Shown piece after piece: positions 56,881-64,000 of a stretch of DNA of 64,000 nt; the stretch's first letter is position 1, and each line of letters begins with the position of its first letter. Made by a program: the position numbers and the translations under genes. The stretch lies in assembly GCA_001464475.1 (NCBI GenBank), contig LNDX01000012.1:39556-103555 (forward strand). Reading direction: 5' to 3'. The notes under the pieces were generated by a model, which worked only from the letters and a program-made list of their open reading frames with translations, was not told the origin of the DNA and ran no database searches. This DNA is from Flavobacteriaceae bacterium Ga0077528 (lineage in GTDB: Bacteria > Bacteroidota > Bacteroidia > Flavobacteriales > Flavobacteriaceae).

Positions 56881-57384
56881 ATGGAATTCAAAGAAGCTAA
56901 AAACAAATTCGTTCAAACTTGGGGTGCATTGGGTAGTCAATGGGGAATAAACAAAACCATGGCTCAAATTCATGCGCTTTTGATGGTTTCTCATGAAGCA
57001 GTTTCAATGGAAGACATTATGGAAGAATTGCAAATTTCTCGCGGAAATGCTTCAATGAATCTAAGAGCATTAATGGATTGGGGAATTGTCTACAAAGAAT
57101 ACAAAGCTGGCGAAAGACGTGAATTTTTCACTGCAGAAAAAGATTTAGACGAATTAGCAGTGAAAATTTCAAGAGAACGTAGTAAACGTGAAATCAAACC
57201 TGCTTTGAAAGTTTTAAAAGAAGTTTCCTCAATAACATCTGACAATACTGCAGAAGAAAAACATTTTGTTGATCAAACCACTAAATTGTATGATTTCGTT
57301 TTGAAAGCTGATAATATGTTAGACAAAATGACCGAATACAAAGACAATTGGTTAGCAAAATTGGTTGTTAAAATAATGAAGTAA
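56881..57384 (+). CDS. GbsR/MarR family transcriptional regulator
   Basis: 167 residues from MEFKEAKNKF; the frame is open 10 codons upstream but overlaps the promoter. Winged helix-turn-helix at about 40-86 (VSMEDIMEELQISRGNASMN, recognition helix, wing KAGERREFF), followed by a C-terminal helical dimerisation part. Own promoter overlapped by an inverted repeat matching another one after the gene, which implies autoregulation plus control of the downstream membrane genes. Effector unknown. Confidence 0.9.
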   Translation: MEFKEAKNKFVQTWGALGSQWGINKTMAQIHALLMVSHEAVSMEDIMEELQISRGNASMNLRALMDWGIVYKEYKAGERREFFTAEKDLDELAVKISRERSKREIKPALKVLKEVSSITSDNTAEEKHFVDQTTKLYDFVLKADNMLDKMTEYKDNWLAKLVVKIMK

Positions 57385-57403
57385 GAATAAAAAAATTTAA
57401 TCA

Positions 57404-57429
57404 AAACTTTCATTTTTTTCTGAAAGTTT
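57404..57429. promoter_or_regulatory. Putative GbsR/MarR operator 2
   Basis: AAACTTTCA (57404-57412), 8 bases, TGAAAGTTT (57421-57429): a perfect 9-8-9 inverted repeat just upstream of the membrane-protein cassette. Confidence 0.7.
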
Positions 57430-57445
57430 AAAATAATAAATAATT

Positions 57446-57784
57446 ATGAAAGATTTAAAAACAACAAATACAATTGCAATTTTGATTCCTTTGGCTTTAT
57501 TTATAATTGGTTTTATAGAAGAAGGTTTCTTTTATCTTGCTGCATATTCAACAATGTTAACTGGTTTAATCCAATTGATTATTGGAATTATTTTTTGGAT
57601 TAAATACAATAGTAATTTACATATAAAAATATACTTCATATCTGTAACATTATTTTTTGGTTTGTGGTATCACAACGAAAACATTTATTATATGAACAAA
57701 TTAACTTGGCCACTAATTTATTCTCCTTTAGTTCTTTGCATTTATATTTCAGCAATCATTTATACAAAAAAAGAGAAACCATGA
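57446..57784 (+). CDS. Small polytopic membrane protein, first of a three-gene cassette
   Basis: 112 residues with about four transmembrane helices (IAILIPLALFIIGFI, MLTGLIQLIIGIIFWI, IYFISVTLFFGLWY, SPLVLCIYISAII). No family recognised. Its start lies 16 nt after operator 2 and its stop overlaps the next ATG (ATGA). Probably co-regulated by the upstream GbsR/MarR protein. Confidence 0.75.
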   Translation: MKDLKTTNTIAILIPLALFIIGFIEEGFFYLAAYSTMLTGLIQLIIGIIFWIKYNSNLHIKIYFISVTLFFGLWYHNENIYYMNKLTWPLIYSPLVLCIYISAIIYTKKEKP

Positions 57785-58125
57785 ACCTCAACATCATTGG
57801 TTACACAATTTACCTATTGATAACCACAATAATCATTATTAAAGTTGGAAAAATATGTTACAATAATGGCAACATATTCGTTTCAGAACTACTTCCAAAT
57901 CATGAAGATTTGTGTCATAAAATCAATCAAATATTGTTAGTTGGCTACTATTTATTGAATTTGGGTTACTGTGCAATGACTTTAATTTCTTGGGAGAAAA
58001 TCCTTTCGTTCCATCAACTTATTGAAATTATTGCTTTCAAATCGGCGGTCATTATTTGCACTATTGCCTTGATGCACTACTTCAATATTATCCTTCTTAC
58101 GAAATACATCAAAAAATTAATTTAA
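57781..58125 (+). CDS. Small membrane protein, paralogue A
   Basis: 114 residues from MNLNIIGYTIYL, with three hydrophobic helices. Overlaps the previous gene by 4 nt, so translation is coupled; the longer in-frame start inside that gene is rejected. Shares IGYxIYL near the N-terminus and a central GYYLLNLGY segment with the next gene, indicating duplication. Function unknown. Confidence 0.75.
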   Translation: MNLNIIGYTIYLLITTIIIIKVGKICYNNGNIFVSELLPNHEDLCHKINQILLVGYYLLNLGYCAMTLISWEKILSFHQLIEIIAFKSAVIICTIALMHYFNIILLTKYIKKLI

Positions 58126-58136
58126 ATACATTTATT

Positions 58137-58523
58137 ATGGAAACTACAAAAATTTTAATCGGTTACGCCATTTATTTACCAGTTGCTTTGTTCTTAACTT
58201 ATTACGTTTCAAGAACACTTTTCAGAAACAGTAAAGTTTATATGTTAGACATTTTTAAAGGTCGTGAAGAAATTGCAAATGCAACCAACAAATTATTCGA
58301 AACAGGTTTTTATCTACTAAATTTAGGCTTTGCATTAATGATTCTTGAAATGAATATGTACCAAGACAGTTACCAATTATTAATAGAAAAATTAAGCTAT
58401 AAAATTGGAGGATTTACCATTTATTTAGGAATTATGTTATTTTTAAACTTGTACTTTTTCTTTAGAGGAAAACGAAAAGCAAGTGAAACAAAATTGGATG
58501 AACGAATAGTTTTCAATGGCTAA
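58137..58523 (+). CDS. Small membrane protein, paralogue B
   Basis: 128 residues from METTKILIGYAIYL, three hydrophobic helices and a basic C-terminal tail (RGKRKASETKLDERI). Paralogous to the preceding gene (GFYLLNLGFALMI against GYYLLNLGYCAMT). Starts 11 nt after it. Last gene of the cassette. Confidence 0.75.
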   Translation: METTKILIGYAIYLPVALFLTYYVSRTLFRNSKVYMLDIFKGREEIANATNKLFETGFYLLNLGFALMILEMNMYQDSYQLLIEKLSYKIGGFTIYLGIMLFLNLYFFFRGKRKASETKLDERIVFNG

Positions 58524-58529
58524 AAGTCT

Positions 58530-58560
58530 AACCTGACAGGTTTTCTAAACCTGTCAGGTT
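58530..58560. terminator. Perfect CCTGACAGG palindrome between convergent genes
   Basis: A 14-bp perfect stem (AACCTGACAGGTTT at 58530-58543, AAACCTGTCAGGTT at 58547-58560) with a three-base loop. Each arm is itself almost palindromic. Placed exactly between convergent genes, so it probably terminates both; repeats with this core are common in Bacteroidota genomes as far as I recall. Confidence 0.8.
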
Positions 58561-59372
58561 TAAATTATTTCAACAACCAACCACCAAAAAACAGGAATAC
58601 TTTCCACCCAAAAAGATGCATAATAGCGTGAACGATTTTCATTTGAAAACAACAAAAATAAAATCGCCGTTATCGCCAAAGCTGATTTCAAAGCAAAAAA
58701 CTTTATTCTAAAATCAGACGATAAAAATTCTAATAACACGAATAAAACCATTAATACAACTCCTACTCGTTTGGTTTTTGAAACCCCAATTTGCTGTGGA
58801 ACAGTTTTCAAATGCGGATCATCTAATCTTAAATCGATGATTTCAAAAATTAATATCAATACAAAAATCAATATGAATCGTTGTGCTGCAACCAAAAACA
58901 TATAACTTGTTAAAGGCAAACTGTTATTAATTATTGGGAGAAAAAGCGTCACTCCTACCCAACACAATGCCACAATGTAAATTTTAAATCCAGCCCAATT
59001 TCGAGCATTTTTTTTGTTAGGAAAGAACGGCAAAGTATATAATAATGTTATGGCGAGAAATACAAAACCAATAATTTGTGTAGTTTTTTCTAATTGTAAA
59101 AAATAATATCCAGTAGCCATTAAAGATAGAAAACTCAAAAAGGCAATTCCTTTTAATTGAAGCGACATTTGTACTTTTTTTGTTCTCGCTAAAGCATCAT
59201 ATTTTACAAAATTATAACCCACAATTGTTCCAAAAAAAGCAAAGTAAGAAGTCACAAAATCATTAGAAATGGTAAACAAAATTTGCGTCAACTGCACCAA
59301 AGCATAAACAGACAAAGCCACATGAATGCTTGAATTGATGTAAAAACCGAAAAGTTTTCTAAAAAATCGCAT
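58560..59372 (-). CDS. UbiA-like prenyltransferase family membrane protein
   Basis: 270 residues with seven or eight transmembrane helices. A YNFVKYDALARTKK segment stands where the first Asp-rich motif would be (weakened), and IFEIIDLRLDDPHLKTVPQQIG matches the second Asp-rich motif. Probably a member or derivative of the UbiA group; the degraded first motif leaves catalysis uncertain. Confidence 0.7.
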   Translation of the reverse strand: MRFFRKLFGFYINSSIHVALSVYALVQLTQILFTISNDFVTSYFAFFGTIVGYNFVKYDALARTKKVQMSLQLKGIAFLSFLSLMATGYYFLQLEKTTQIIGFVFLAITLLYTLPFFPNKKNARNWAGFKIYIVALCWVGVTLFLPIINNSLPLTSYMFLVAAQRFILIFVLILIFEIIDLRLDDPHLKTVPQQIGVSKTKRVGVVLMVLFVLLEFLSSDFRIKFFALKSALAITAILFLLFSNENRSRYYASFWVESIPVFWWLVVEII

Positions 59373-59470
59373 GCTACAAAACTAATCATTATGTTAATAA
59401 ACCTTGTTTTTAGTTAACAATTTCTCAAAATATTACCCTTTGTTTAACTTAAAAATAAAAGTTTAATAAT

Positions 59471-59478
59471 TACTTTTG
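59471..59478 (+). promoter_or_regulatory. Putative gcvP -7 element
   Basis: TACTTTTG (TAnnTTTG), 44 nt before the gcvP ATG. The nearest TTTG upstream (59439-59442) is 28 bases away, longer than ideal. No glycine riboswitch pattern was recognised in the leader. Confidence 0.45.
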
Positions 59479-59522
59479 TTCTCTTAAAACAACACACAAA
59501 CTTTATATATATAATTATTTAA

Positions 59523-62366
59523 ATGAAAACAGACTCATTTGCATTACGCCACATAGGTCCACGTGAGAACGACCTACAACATATGTTTAAAACCATAGGA
59601 GTAGAAAGTCTTGACCAGTTAATTTATGAAACTGTGCCAGACAATATCCGTCTAAAAAAAGACTTGGATTTAGATGCTCCAATGACTGAATATGAATACC
59701 TAACGCACATTCAAGAATTAGGAAAGAAAAATAAAGTTTTCAAATCGTATATTGGTTTGGGATATCATCCAGCAATTGTACCTGCGGTTATTCAGAGAAA
59801 TATTTTTGAAAATCCAGGATGGTACACAGCTTATACACCTTATCAAGCTGAAATTGCTCAAGGTCGTTTGGAAGCTATTTTGAATTATCAAACTACGATA
59901 ATCGAACTTACAGGAATGGAAATTGCTAATGCATCACTTCTTGATGAAGGAACTGCAGCTGCTGAAGCAATGGCTTTATTATTCGACGTTCGTACACGTG
60001 ATCAAAAGAAAAACAATGCTAGTAAATTCTTCGTTTCTGAAGAAATTTTACCTCAAACTTTATCGGTTTTACAAACACGTTCTACTCCAAAAGGAATCGA
60101 ATTGGTGATTGGAAATCATGAAACTTTTGATTTTTCAACAGACTTTTTCGGAGCGATTTTACAATATCCAGGAAAATTTGGTCAAGTAAATGACTATGCG
60201 AGTTTTATTGCAAAAGCTCATGAAAAAGAAATAAAAGTGGCTGTAGCATCAGATATTTTATCATTGGTAAAATTAACACCTCCAGGAGAAATGGGTGCTG
60301 ATGTAGTAGTTGGAACTTCACAACGTTTCGGAATTCCGATGGGTTATGGCGGACCACACGCTGCTTTTTTTGCAACTAAAGAAGAACACAAACGTTCGAT
60401 GCCAGGAAGAATTATTGGTGTTACAATAGACGCTAACGGAAATCGTGCTTTGAGAATGGCTTTAGGAACTCGTGAGCAACACATCAAACGTGAAAAAGCA
60501 ACTTCTAATATTTGTACAGCTCAAGTTTTATTAGCTGTTATGGCTGGCATGTATGCAGTTTTCCATGGTCCAAAAGGTTTGAAATATATAGCTAATAAAG
60601 TTCATGCTTCAGCGGTAACTTTATCAGATGCTTTAAACAAATTGGGCGTTTATAATGTAAACACTTCTTTCTTTGATACTATTGCTGTAAAAGCAGATGC
60701 ATCTAAAGTGAAAGCAATTGCAGAAAAACATGAAGTTAATTTCTTTTATATAGATGGTGAAACTATTTCAATTTCTGTAAATGAAACTACTTCAATTTCA
60801 GATTTGAATCAAATCATTGCCATTTTCTCAGAAGCAACAGGTAAAGAAAGTTTCAAAGTTTCTGAATTATCTTCAACTAATAACATCCCATCATCGTTAG
60901 AGAGAACTTCAACTTTCTTAACGCATGATGTTTTCAATAGTCATCATTCTGAAAGTCAGTTGATGCGTTATATCAAAAAATTAGAGCGTAAGGATTTATC
61001 GTTAAATCATTCCATGATTTCATTAGGTTCATGTACGATGAAATTGAACGCTGCAGCCGAAATGCTACCATTATCAATGGCAAATTGGAACAGTATTCAC
61101 CCATTTGCTCCAGTGGAACAAGCGGAAGGTTATCAAATTATGCTTAAAAAATTAGAGCATCAATTAAATGTAGTAACAGGTTTCGCAGGAACAACTTTAC
61201 AACCCAATTCAGGTGCACAAGGAGAATATGCAGGCTTAATGGCAATTCGTGCTTATCATTTATCTCGTGGTGATGATCACAGAAATGTATGTTTGATTCC
61301 ATCATCTGCTCACGGTACTAATCCAGCTTCGGCAGCAATGGCAGGAATGCAAATTATCGTAACCAAAACAATGGAAAACGGTAATATTGATGTAGAAGAT
61401 TTAAGAGCAAGAGCTATTGAACATGCAGCAAATCTTTCATGTTTGATGGTAACTTATCCTTCAACGCATGGAGTTTTTGAAAGTGCTATTTGCGAAATCA
61501 CTCAAATCATTCACGACAATGGTGGTTTGGTTTACATGGATGGAGCGAATATGAATGCACAAGTTGGATTAACAAATCCGGCAACAATTGGTGCTGATGT
61601 TTGTCACTTGAACTTACACAAAACATTCGCTATTCCTCATGGTGGCGGTGGACCAGGTGTTGGACCAATTTGTGTAAACGAAAAATTAGTTCCGTTTTTA
61701 CCAACCAATCCAATTATTCCTACTGGTGGAGATCAAGCGATTACGGCTATTTCTGCTGCGCCTTATGGTTCTGCATTAGTTTGCTTAATTTCTTATGGAT
61801 ATATATCTATGTTAGGTTCAGAAGGAGTTACAAATGCAACAAAATATGCAATTTTGAATGCCAATTATATGAAAACGCGTTTAGAATCGCACTATCCAGT
61901 TTTATATTCAGGAGAAATGGGAAGAGCGGCACACGAAATGATTTTAGATTGTAGAGCTTTCAAAGAAAAAGGAATTGAAGTTACCGATATTGCAAAACGT
62001 TTAATGGATTATGGTTTCCACGCACCAACCGTTTCTTTCCCTGTTGCAGGAACTTTGATGATTGAACCAACTGAATCAGAAGATTTAGCCGAATTAGATC
62101 GTTTTTGTGACGCTATGATTTCTATTAGAAAAGAAATTGAAGCTGCTACCAAAGAAGAAACTAATAATGTGTTGCACAACGCACCTCATACTTTAAATAT
62201 GTTAACTGCTGACACTTGGAATTTCCCATACACTAGAGAACAAGCTGCTTACCCATTGGAATATATTGCTGAAAATAAATTTTGGCCAAGTGTTCGTCGC
62301 GTAGATGATGCTTATGGTGATAGAAATTTAGTTTGTAGCTGTGCTCCTATTGAGGCATATATGTAA
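59523..62366 (+). CDS. gcvP: Glycine dehydrogenase (decarboxylating), P-protein
   Basis: PLP enzyme of the glycine cleavage system, fused single-chain form, 947 residues and full length. The N-terminal half has [16 protein letters not shown] and [16 protein letters not shown]; the C-terminal half has [14 protein letters not shown] (as [14 protein letters not shown]) and the PLP Lys700 in [18 protein letters not shown]. Partners gcvT and gcvH are not in this window. Own promoter and terminator. Confidence 0.98.
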   Translation: MKTDSFALRHIGPRENDLQHMFKTIGVESLDQLIYETVPDNIRLKKDLDLDAPMTEYEYLTHIQELGKKNKVFKSYIGLGYHPAIVPAVIQRNIFENPGWYTAYTPYQAEIAQGRLEAILNYQTTIIELTGMEIANASLLDEGTAAAEAMALLFDVRTRDQKKNNASKFFVSEEILPQTLSVLQTRSTPKGIELVIGNHETFDFSTDFFGAILQYPGKFGQVNDYASFIAKAHEKEIKVAVASDILSLVKLTPPGEMGADVVVGTSQRFGIPMGYGGPHAAFFATKEEHKRSMPGRIIGVTIDANGNRALRMALGTREQHIKREKATSNICTAQVLLAVMAGMYAVFHGPKGLKYIANKVHASAVTLSDALNKLGVYNVNTSFFDTIAVKADASKVKAIAEKHEVNFFYIDGETISISVNETTSISDLNQIIAIFSEATGKESFKVSELSSTNNIPSSLERTSTFLTHDVFNSHHSESQLMRYIKKLERKDLSLNHSMISLGSCTMKLNAAAEMLPLSMANWNSIHPFAPVEQAEGYQIMLKKLEHQLNVVTGFAGTTLQPNSGAQGEYAGLMAIRAYHLSRGDDHRNVCLIPSSAHGTNPASAAMAGMQIIVTKTMENGNIDVEDLRARAIEHAANLSCLMVTYPSTHGVFESAICEITQIIHDNGGLVYMDGANMNAQVGLTNPATIGADVCHLNLHKTFAIPHGGGGPGVGPICVNEKLVPFLPTNPIIPTGGDQAITAISAAPYGSALVCLISYGYISMLGSEGVTNATKYAILNANYMKTRLESHYPVLYSGEMGRAAHEMILDCRAFKEKGIEVTDIAKRLMDYGFHAPTVSFPVAGTLMIEPTESEDLAELDRFCDAMISIRKEIEAATKEETNNVLHNAPHTLNMLTADTWNFPYTREQAAYPLEYIAENKFWPSVRRVDDAYGDRNLVCSCAPIEAYM

Positions 62367-62386
62367 AAAATAAATCCCAATAGTTT

Positions 62387-62423
62387 AAATCCCAAATTCC
62401 AATTAGGAGTTTGGGATTTTTCT
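62387..62423 (+). terminator. Terminator of gcvP
   Basis: AAATCCCAAA (62387-62396) pairs with TTTGGGATTT (62410-62419), followed by T-rich sequence. Built from the same ATCCCAAA/ATTCCAA words seen in other gaps, which suggests the word repeats can act as terminators. Confidence 0.8.
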
Positions 62424-62469
62424 TTTTTATAAATATGACATAAATCAGCCTATTGAATTTGGAATCGTG

Positions 62470-62477
62470 TAACTTTG
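62470..62477 (+). promoter_or_regulatory. Putative -7 element of the truncated hemoglobin gene
   Basis: TAACTTTG (TAnnTTTG) 19 nt before the ATG. Confidence 0.5.
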
Positions 62478-62496
62478 CACTTTAATTTTTTCTGAA

Positions 62497-62883
62497 ATGA
62501 ATGACGTTCAAAATCAAGATGACCTATATATTATTGTAGAGGATTTTTACAAAAAACTTTTATCTGATGATAAAATCAGTTACATTTTTACTGATGTTGT
62601 CAAAATAAAGTTGGAGGAACACTTACCTATTCTAGTGACTTTTTGGTCGCAAGCTATTTTTGGAACGGGTGGATATTTTAATAATTTGACACAAATTCAT
62701 TTGGATGTAAATATGAAATCCTATTTATCAAAAGAATTGTTTGAAATTTGGTTAGAACATTTTGAAGCTGCCATAAACGAAAATTTTGAAGGTTTTAATT
62801 GCGAAAGAATGAAAAATATGGCACACAATCTTTCAACGATTATGCAAATAAAAATCGCTCAAAGTGAAAATAAAAAAAGCTGA
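62497..62883 (+). CDS. Group III truncated hemoglobin
   Basis: 128-residue globin. The EEHLPILVTFWSQAIFG segment (about 40-56) and FNNLTQIHLDVN with proximal His68 match group III truncated hemoglobins, which bind oxygen or NO and are found in bacteria facing nitrosative stress or low oxygen. Monocistronic: own promoter-like site and a bidirectional terminator overlapping its stop. Confidence 0.88.
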   Translation: MNDVQNQDDLYIIVEDFYKKLLSDDKISYIFTDVVKIKLEEHLPILVTFWSQAIFGTGGYFNNLTQIHLDVNMKSYLSKELFEIWLEHFEAAINENFEGFNCERMKNMAHNLSTIMQIKIAQSENKKS

Positions 62884-62904
62884 AATTAAAATTTCAGCTT
62901 TTTC
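62872..62904. terminator. Bidirectional terminator
   Basis: AAAAGCTGAAATT (62875-62887) pairs perfectly with AATTTCAGCTTTT (62890-62902), with A- and T-runs outside. Serves the hemoglobin gene and the convergent T9SS gene. Confidence 0.9.
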
Positions 62905-62907
62905 CCA

Positions 62908-64000
62908 TTAATTTTTTACTATTCTTTTTGTTGCAATATTCCCATCTTCATCTTCAATCCTTATCAAATAAATACCTTCCGGTAAATGTAAAGTGGAAAT
63001 TCTTTTTTGATTTGAACTTAATATCAATTGACCACTTATTGTAAATAAATTTACCTCTTTTATAATTAAATTTGAATCTAATTCTATAAAATCAGTTACA
63101 GGATTTGGATAAATAGTAATATTATTAATCTCATTTTCTTCAATATTTAAAGTAGGACTTTGAACGCATATGTTAAAAAATGAAGTTATTAATGATGTTT
63201 CTGTTTGAAAAACTCTTACATAATACGTTTGTCCTATTGTAAATGTATTACTTTCATAAAACTCAATGGTAGTACTACTCGAACTATTATCACAAACAAA
63301 ACTCGCTCCTGAACATGAACCTGTTATTATTTCCATTGCTAAATTAAGGTTCACTCCATTAGTCAATGATACACTCATTGTTGGGCTTGTTGCAACAAAA
63401 CTATACCAAACATCTTGAAGCGAACTTGCAAAACATGAAGTTGACGTTCCTGTATTACTCGATCCGCTAAATGTACCTGTTGTACCTACACAACTAGTAT
63501 TAGGAGTTAATGAAATTGCTCCTGAACATAAATCGTTTTTTGAACACATATGTTAAACGAAGAAGTTATTAAAGATGTTTCTGTTTGAAAAACTCTCACA
63601 TAATACGTTTGACCTACAGTAAAATTATTATTTAAATAAAACTCATTAACTGTACTACTAGAACTATTATCGCAAACAAAACTCGCTCCTGAACAAGAAC
63701 CTGTTATTATTTCAAAACCTAAATTAAGGCTAACTCCATTACTTACCGTTACACTCATAGTTGGGTCGGTTGCTACAAAACTGTACCAAACATCTTGAAG
63801 CGAACTTGTAAAACATGATGTTGTTGTTCCTGTATTACTCGATCCGCTAAATGTACCTGTTGTACCTACACAACTAGTATTAGGAGTTAATGAAATTGCT
63901 CCTGAACATAAATCGTTTGCTGGTGTTGGATAATTTTGAACACATATGTTAAACGAAGAAGTTATTAAAGATGTTTCTGTTTGAAAAACTCTCACATAAT
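62908..64000 (-). pseudogene. Repetitive T9SS cargo protein, frameshifted and cut by the window edge
   Basis: Two overlapping minus-strand frames form one gene. Upstream part (63507-63995 and beyond the edge) and downstream part (62908-63549) each carry a 132-residue module (NDLCSGAISLTPNTSCVGTT, SCFxSSLQDVWYSFVAT, GQTYYVRVFQTETS, NICVQ). The downstream part ends with a T9SS sorting domain (TIYPNPVTDF, EGIYLIRIEDE). At about 63535-63545 the DNA lacks 16 nt that are present in the sister copy at about 63917-63940, which breaks the frame after FNICVQ. A sequencing or repeat-assembly error is as likely as a true mutation. Confidence 0.8.

Noticed and set aside
57664..58125. Longer start for membrane paralogue A
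   Set aside because: It would overlap about 120 nt of the preceding gene; the ATGA-overlapping ATG at 57781 gives the matching N-terminus with its paralogue.
59379..59522. Glycine riboswitch before gcvP
   Set aside because: The leader is short and AT-rich with no recognisable tandem glycine aptamer cores.

Overview
The window looks like a chromosomal segment of a Flavobacterium-like member of the Flavobacteriaceae (Bacteroidota). The DNA is AT-rich. Promoter-like sites match the Bacteroidota consensus TAnnTTTG. Four genes or gene fragments are type IX secretion (T9SS) cargo proteins or look like it, three of them with a clear C-terminal sorting domain. The gene set also includes rhomboid, S46 dipeptidyl-peptidase, Mpl and CtlX families typical of this group. 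No tRNA, rRNA, prophage, insertion sequence or CRISPR array was recognised.

Layout. Positions 1-14900 hold, mostly on the minus strand, a pair of guanidine-modifying enzymes (ctlX, cut by the window edge, and a DDAH-like protein), three large secreted T9SS or adhesin-like proteins, citrate synthase (gltA), enolase (eno), carA and one plus-strand secreted protein of unknown function. Positions 15230-32431 are one long minus-strand ribosomal region in transcription order rpsL-rpsG-fusA-rpsJ, then terminator and new promoter, then rplC-D-W-B-rpsS-rplV-rpsC-rplP-rpmC-rpsQ-rplN-X-E-rpsN-[141-nt spacer]-rpsH-rplF-R-rpsE-rpmD-rplO-secY-infA-rpmJ-rpsM-rpsK-[117-nt spacer]-rpsD-rpoA-rplQ. Positions 32728-64000 are mixed housekeeping and envelope genes: a BamA/TamA-type outer-membrane protein, rlmB, a rhomboid protease, rarA, a HAD nucleotidase, an ABC exporter with a His-rich permease, radC, mpl, an S46 peptidase, obg, adk, hpt, purK-purE, an M3 oligopeptidase, a GbsR/MarR-controlled cassette of small membrane proteins, a UbiA-like protein, gcvP, a truncated hemoglobin, and a repetitive T9SS cargo gene running off the right edge.

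What stands out. (1) A family of four structured intergenic elements of 80-106 bp shares TAGCCCTGAT at the start, GCAGGA or TCAGGA inside and ATTCGCT(T/C)C at the end, around a hairpin whose sequence differs in every copy but still pairs. Two copies sit directly in front of start codons. They may be the flavobacterial Flavo-1 RNA or a relative. (2) rplD, an essential gene, is frameshifted in this sequence, apparently by loss of about 29 nt near codon 13. (3) The repetitive T9SS gene at the right edge has lost 16 nt relative to its sister repeat and is also frameshifted. (4) A GbsR/MarR regulator has two matching 9-8-9 inverted repeats, one at its own promoter and one before the membrane-protein cassette downstream. 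(5) Two long spacers inside the ribosomal operon carry strong inverted repeats that could be regulatory RNA. (6) Many intergenic gaps are filled by short tandem 'word' repeats, each gap with its own word and often an inverted copy.
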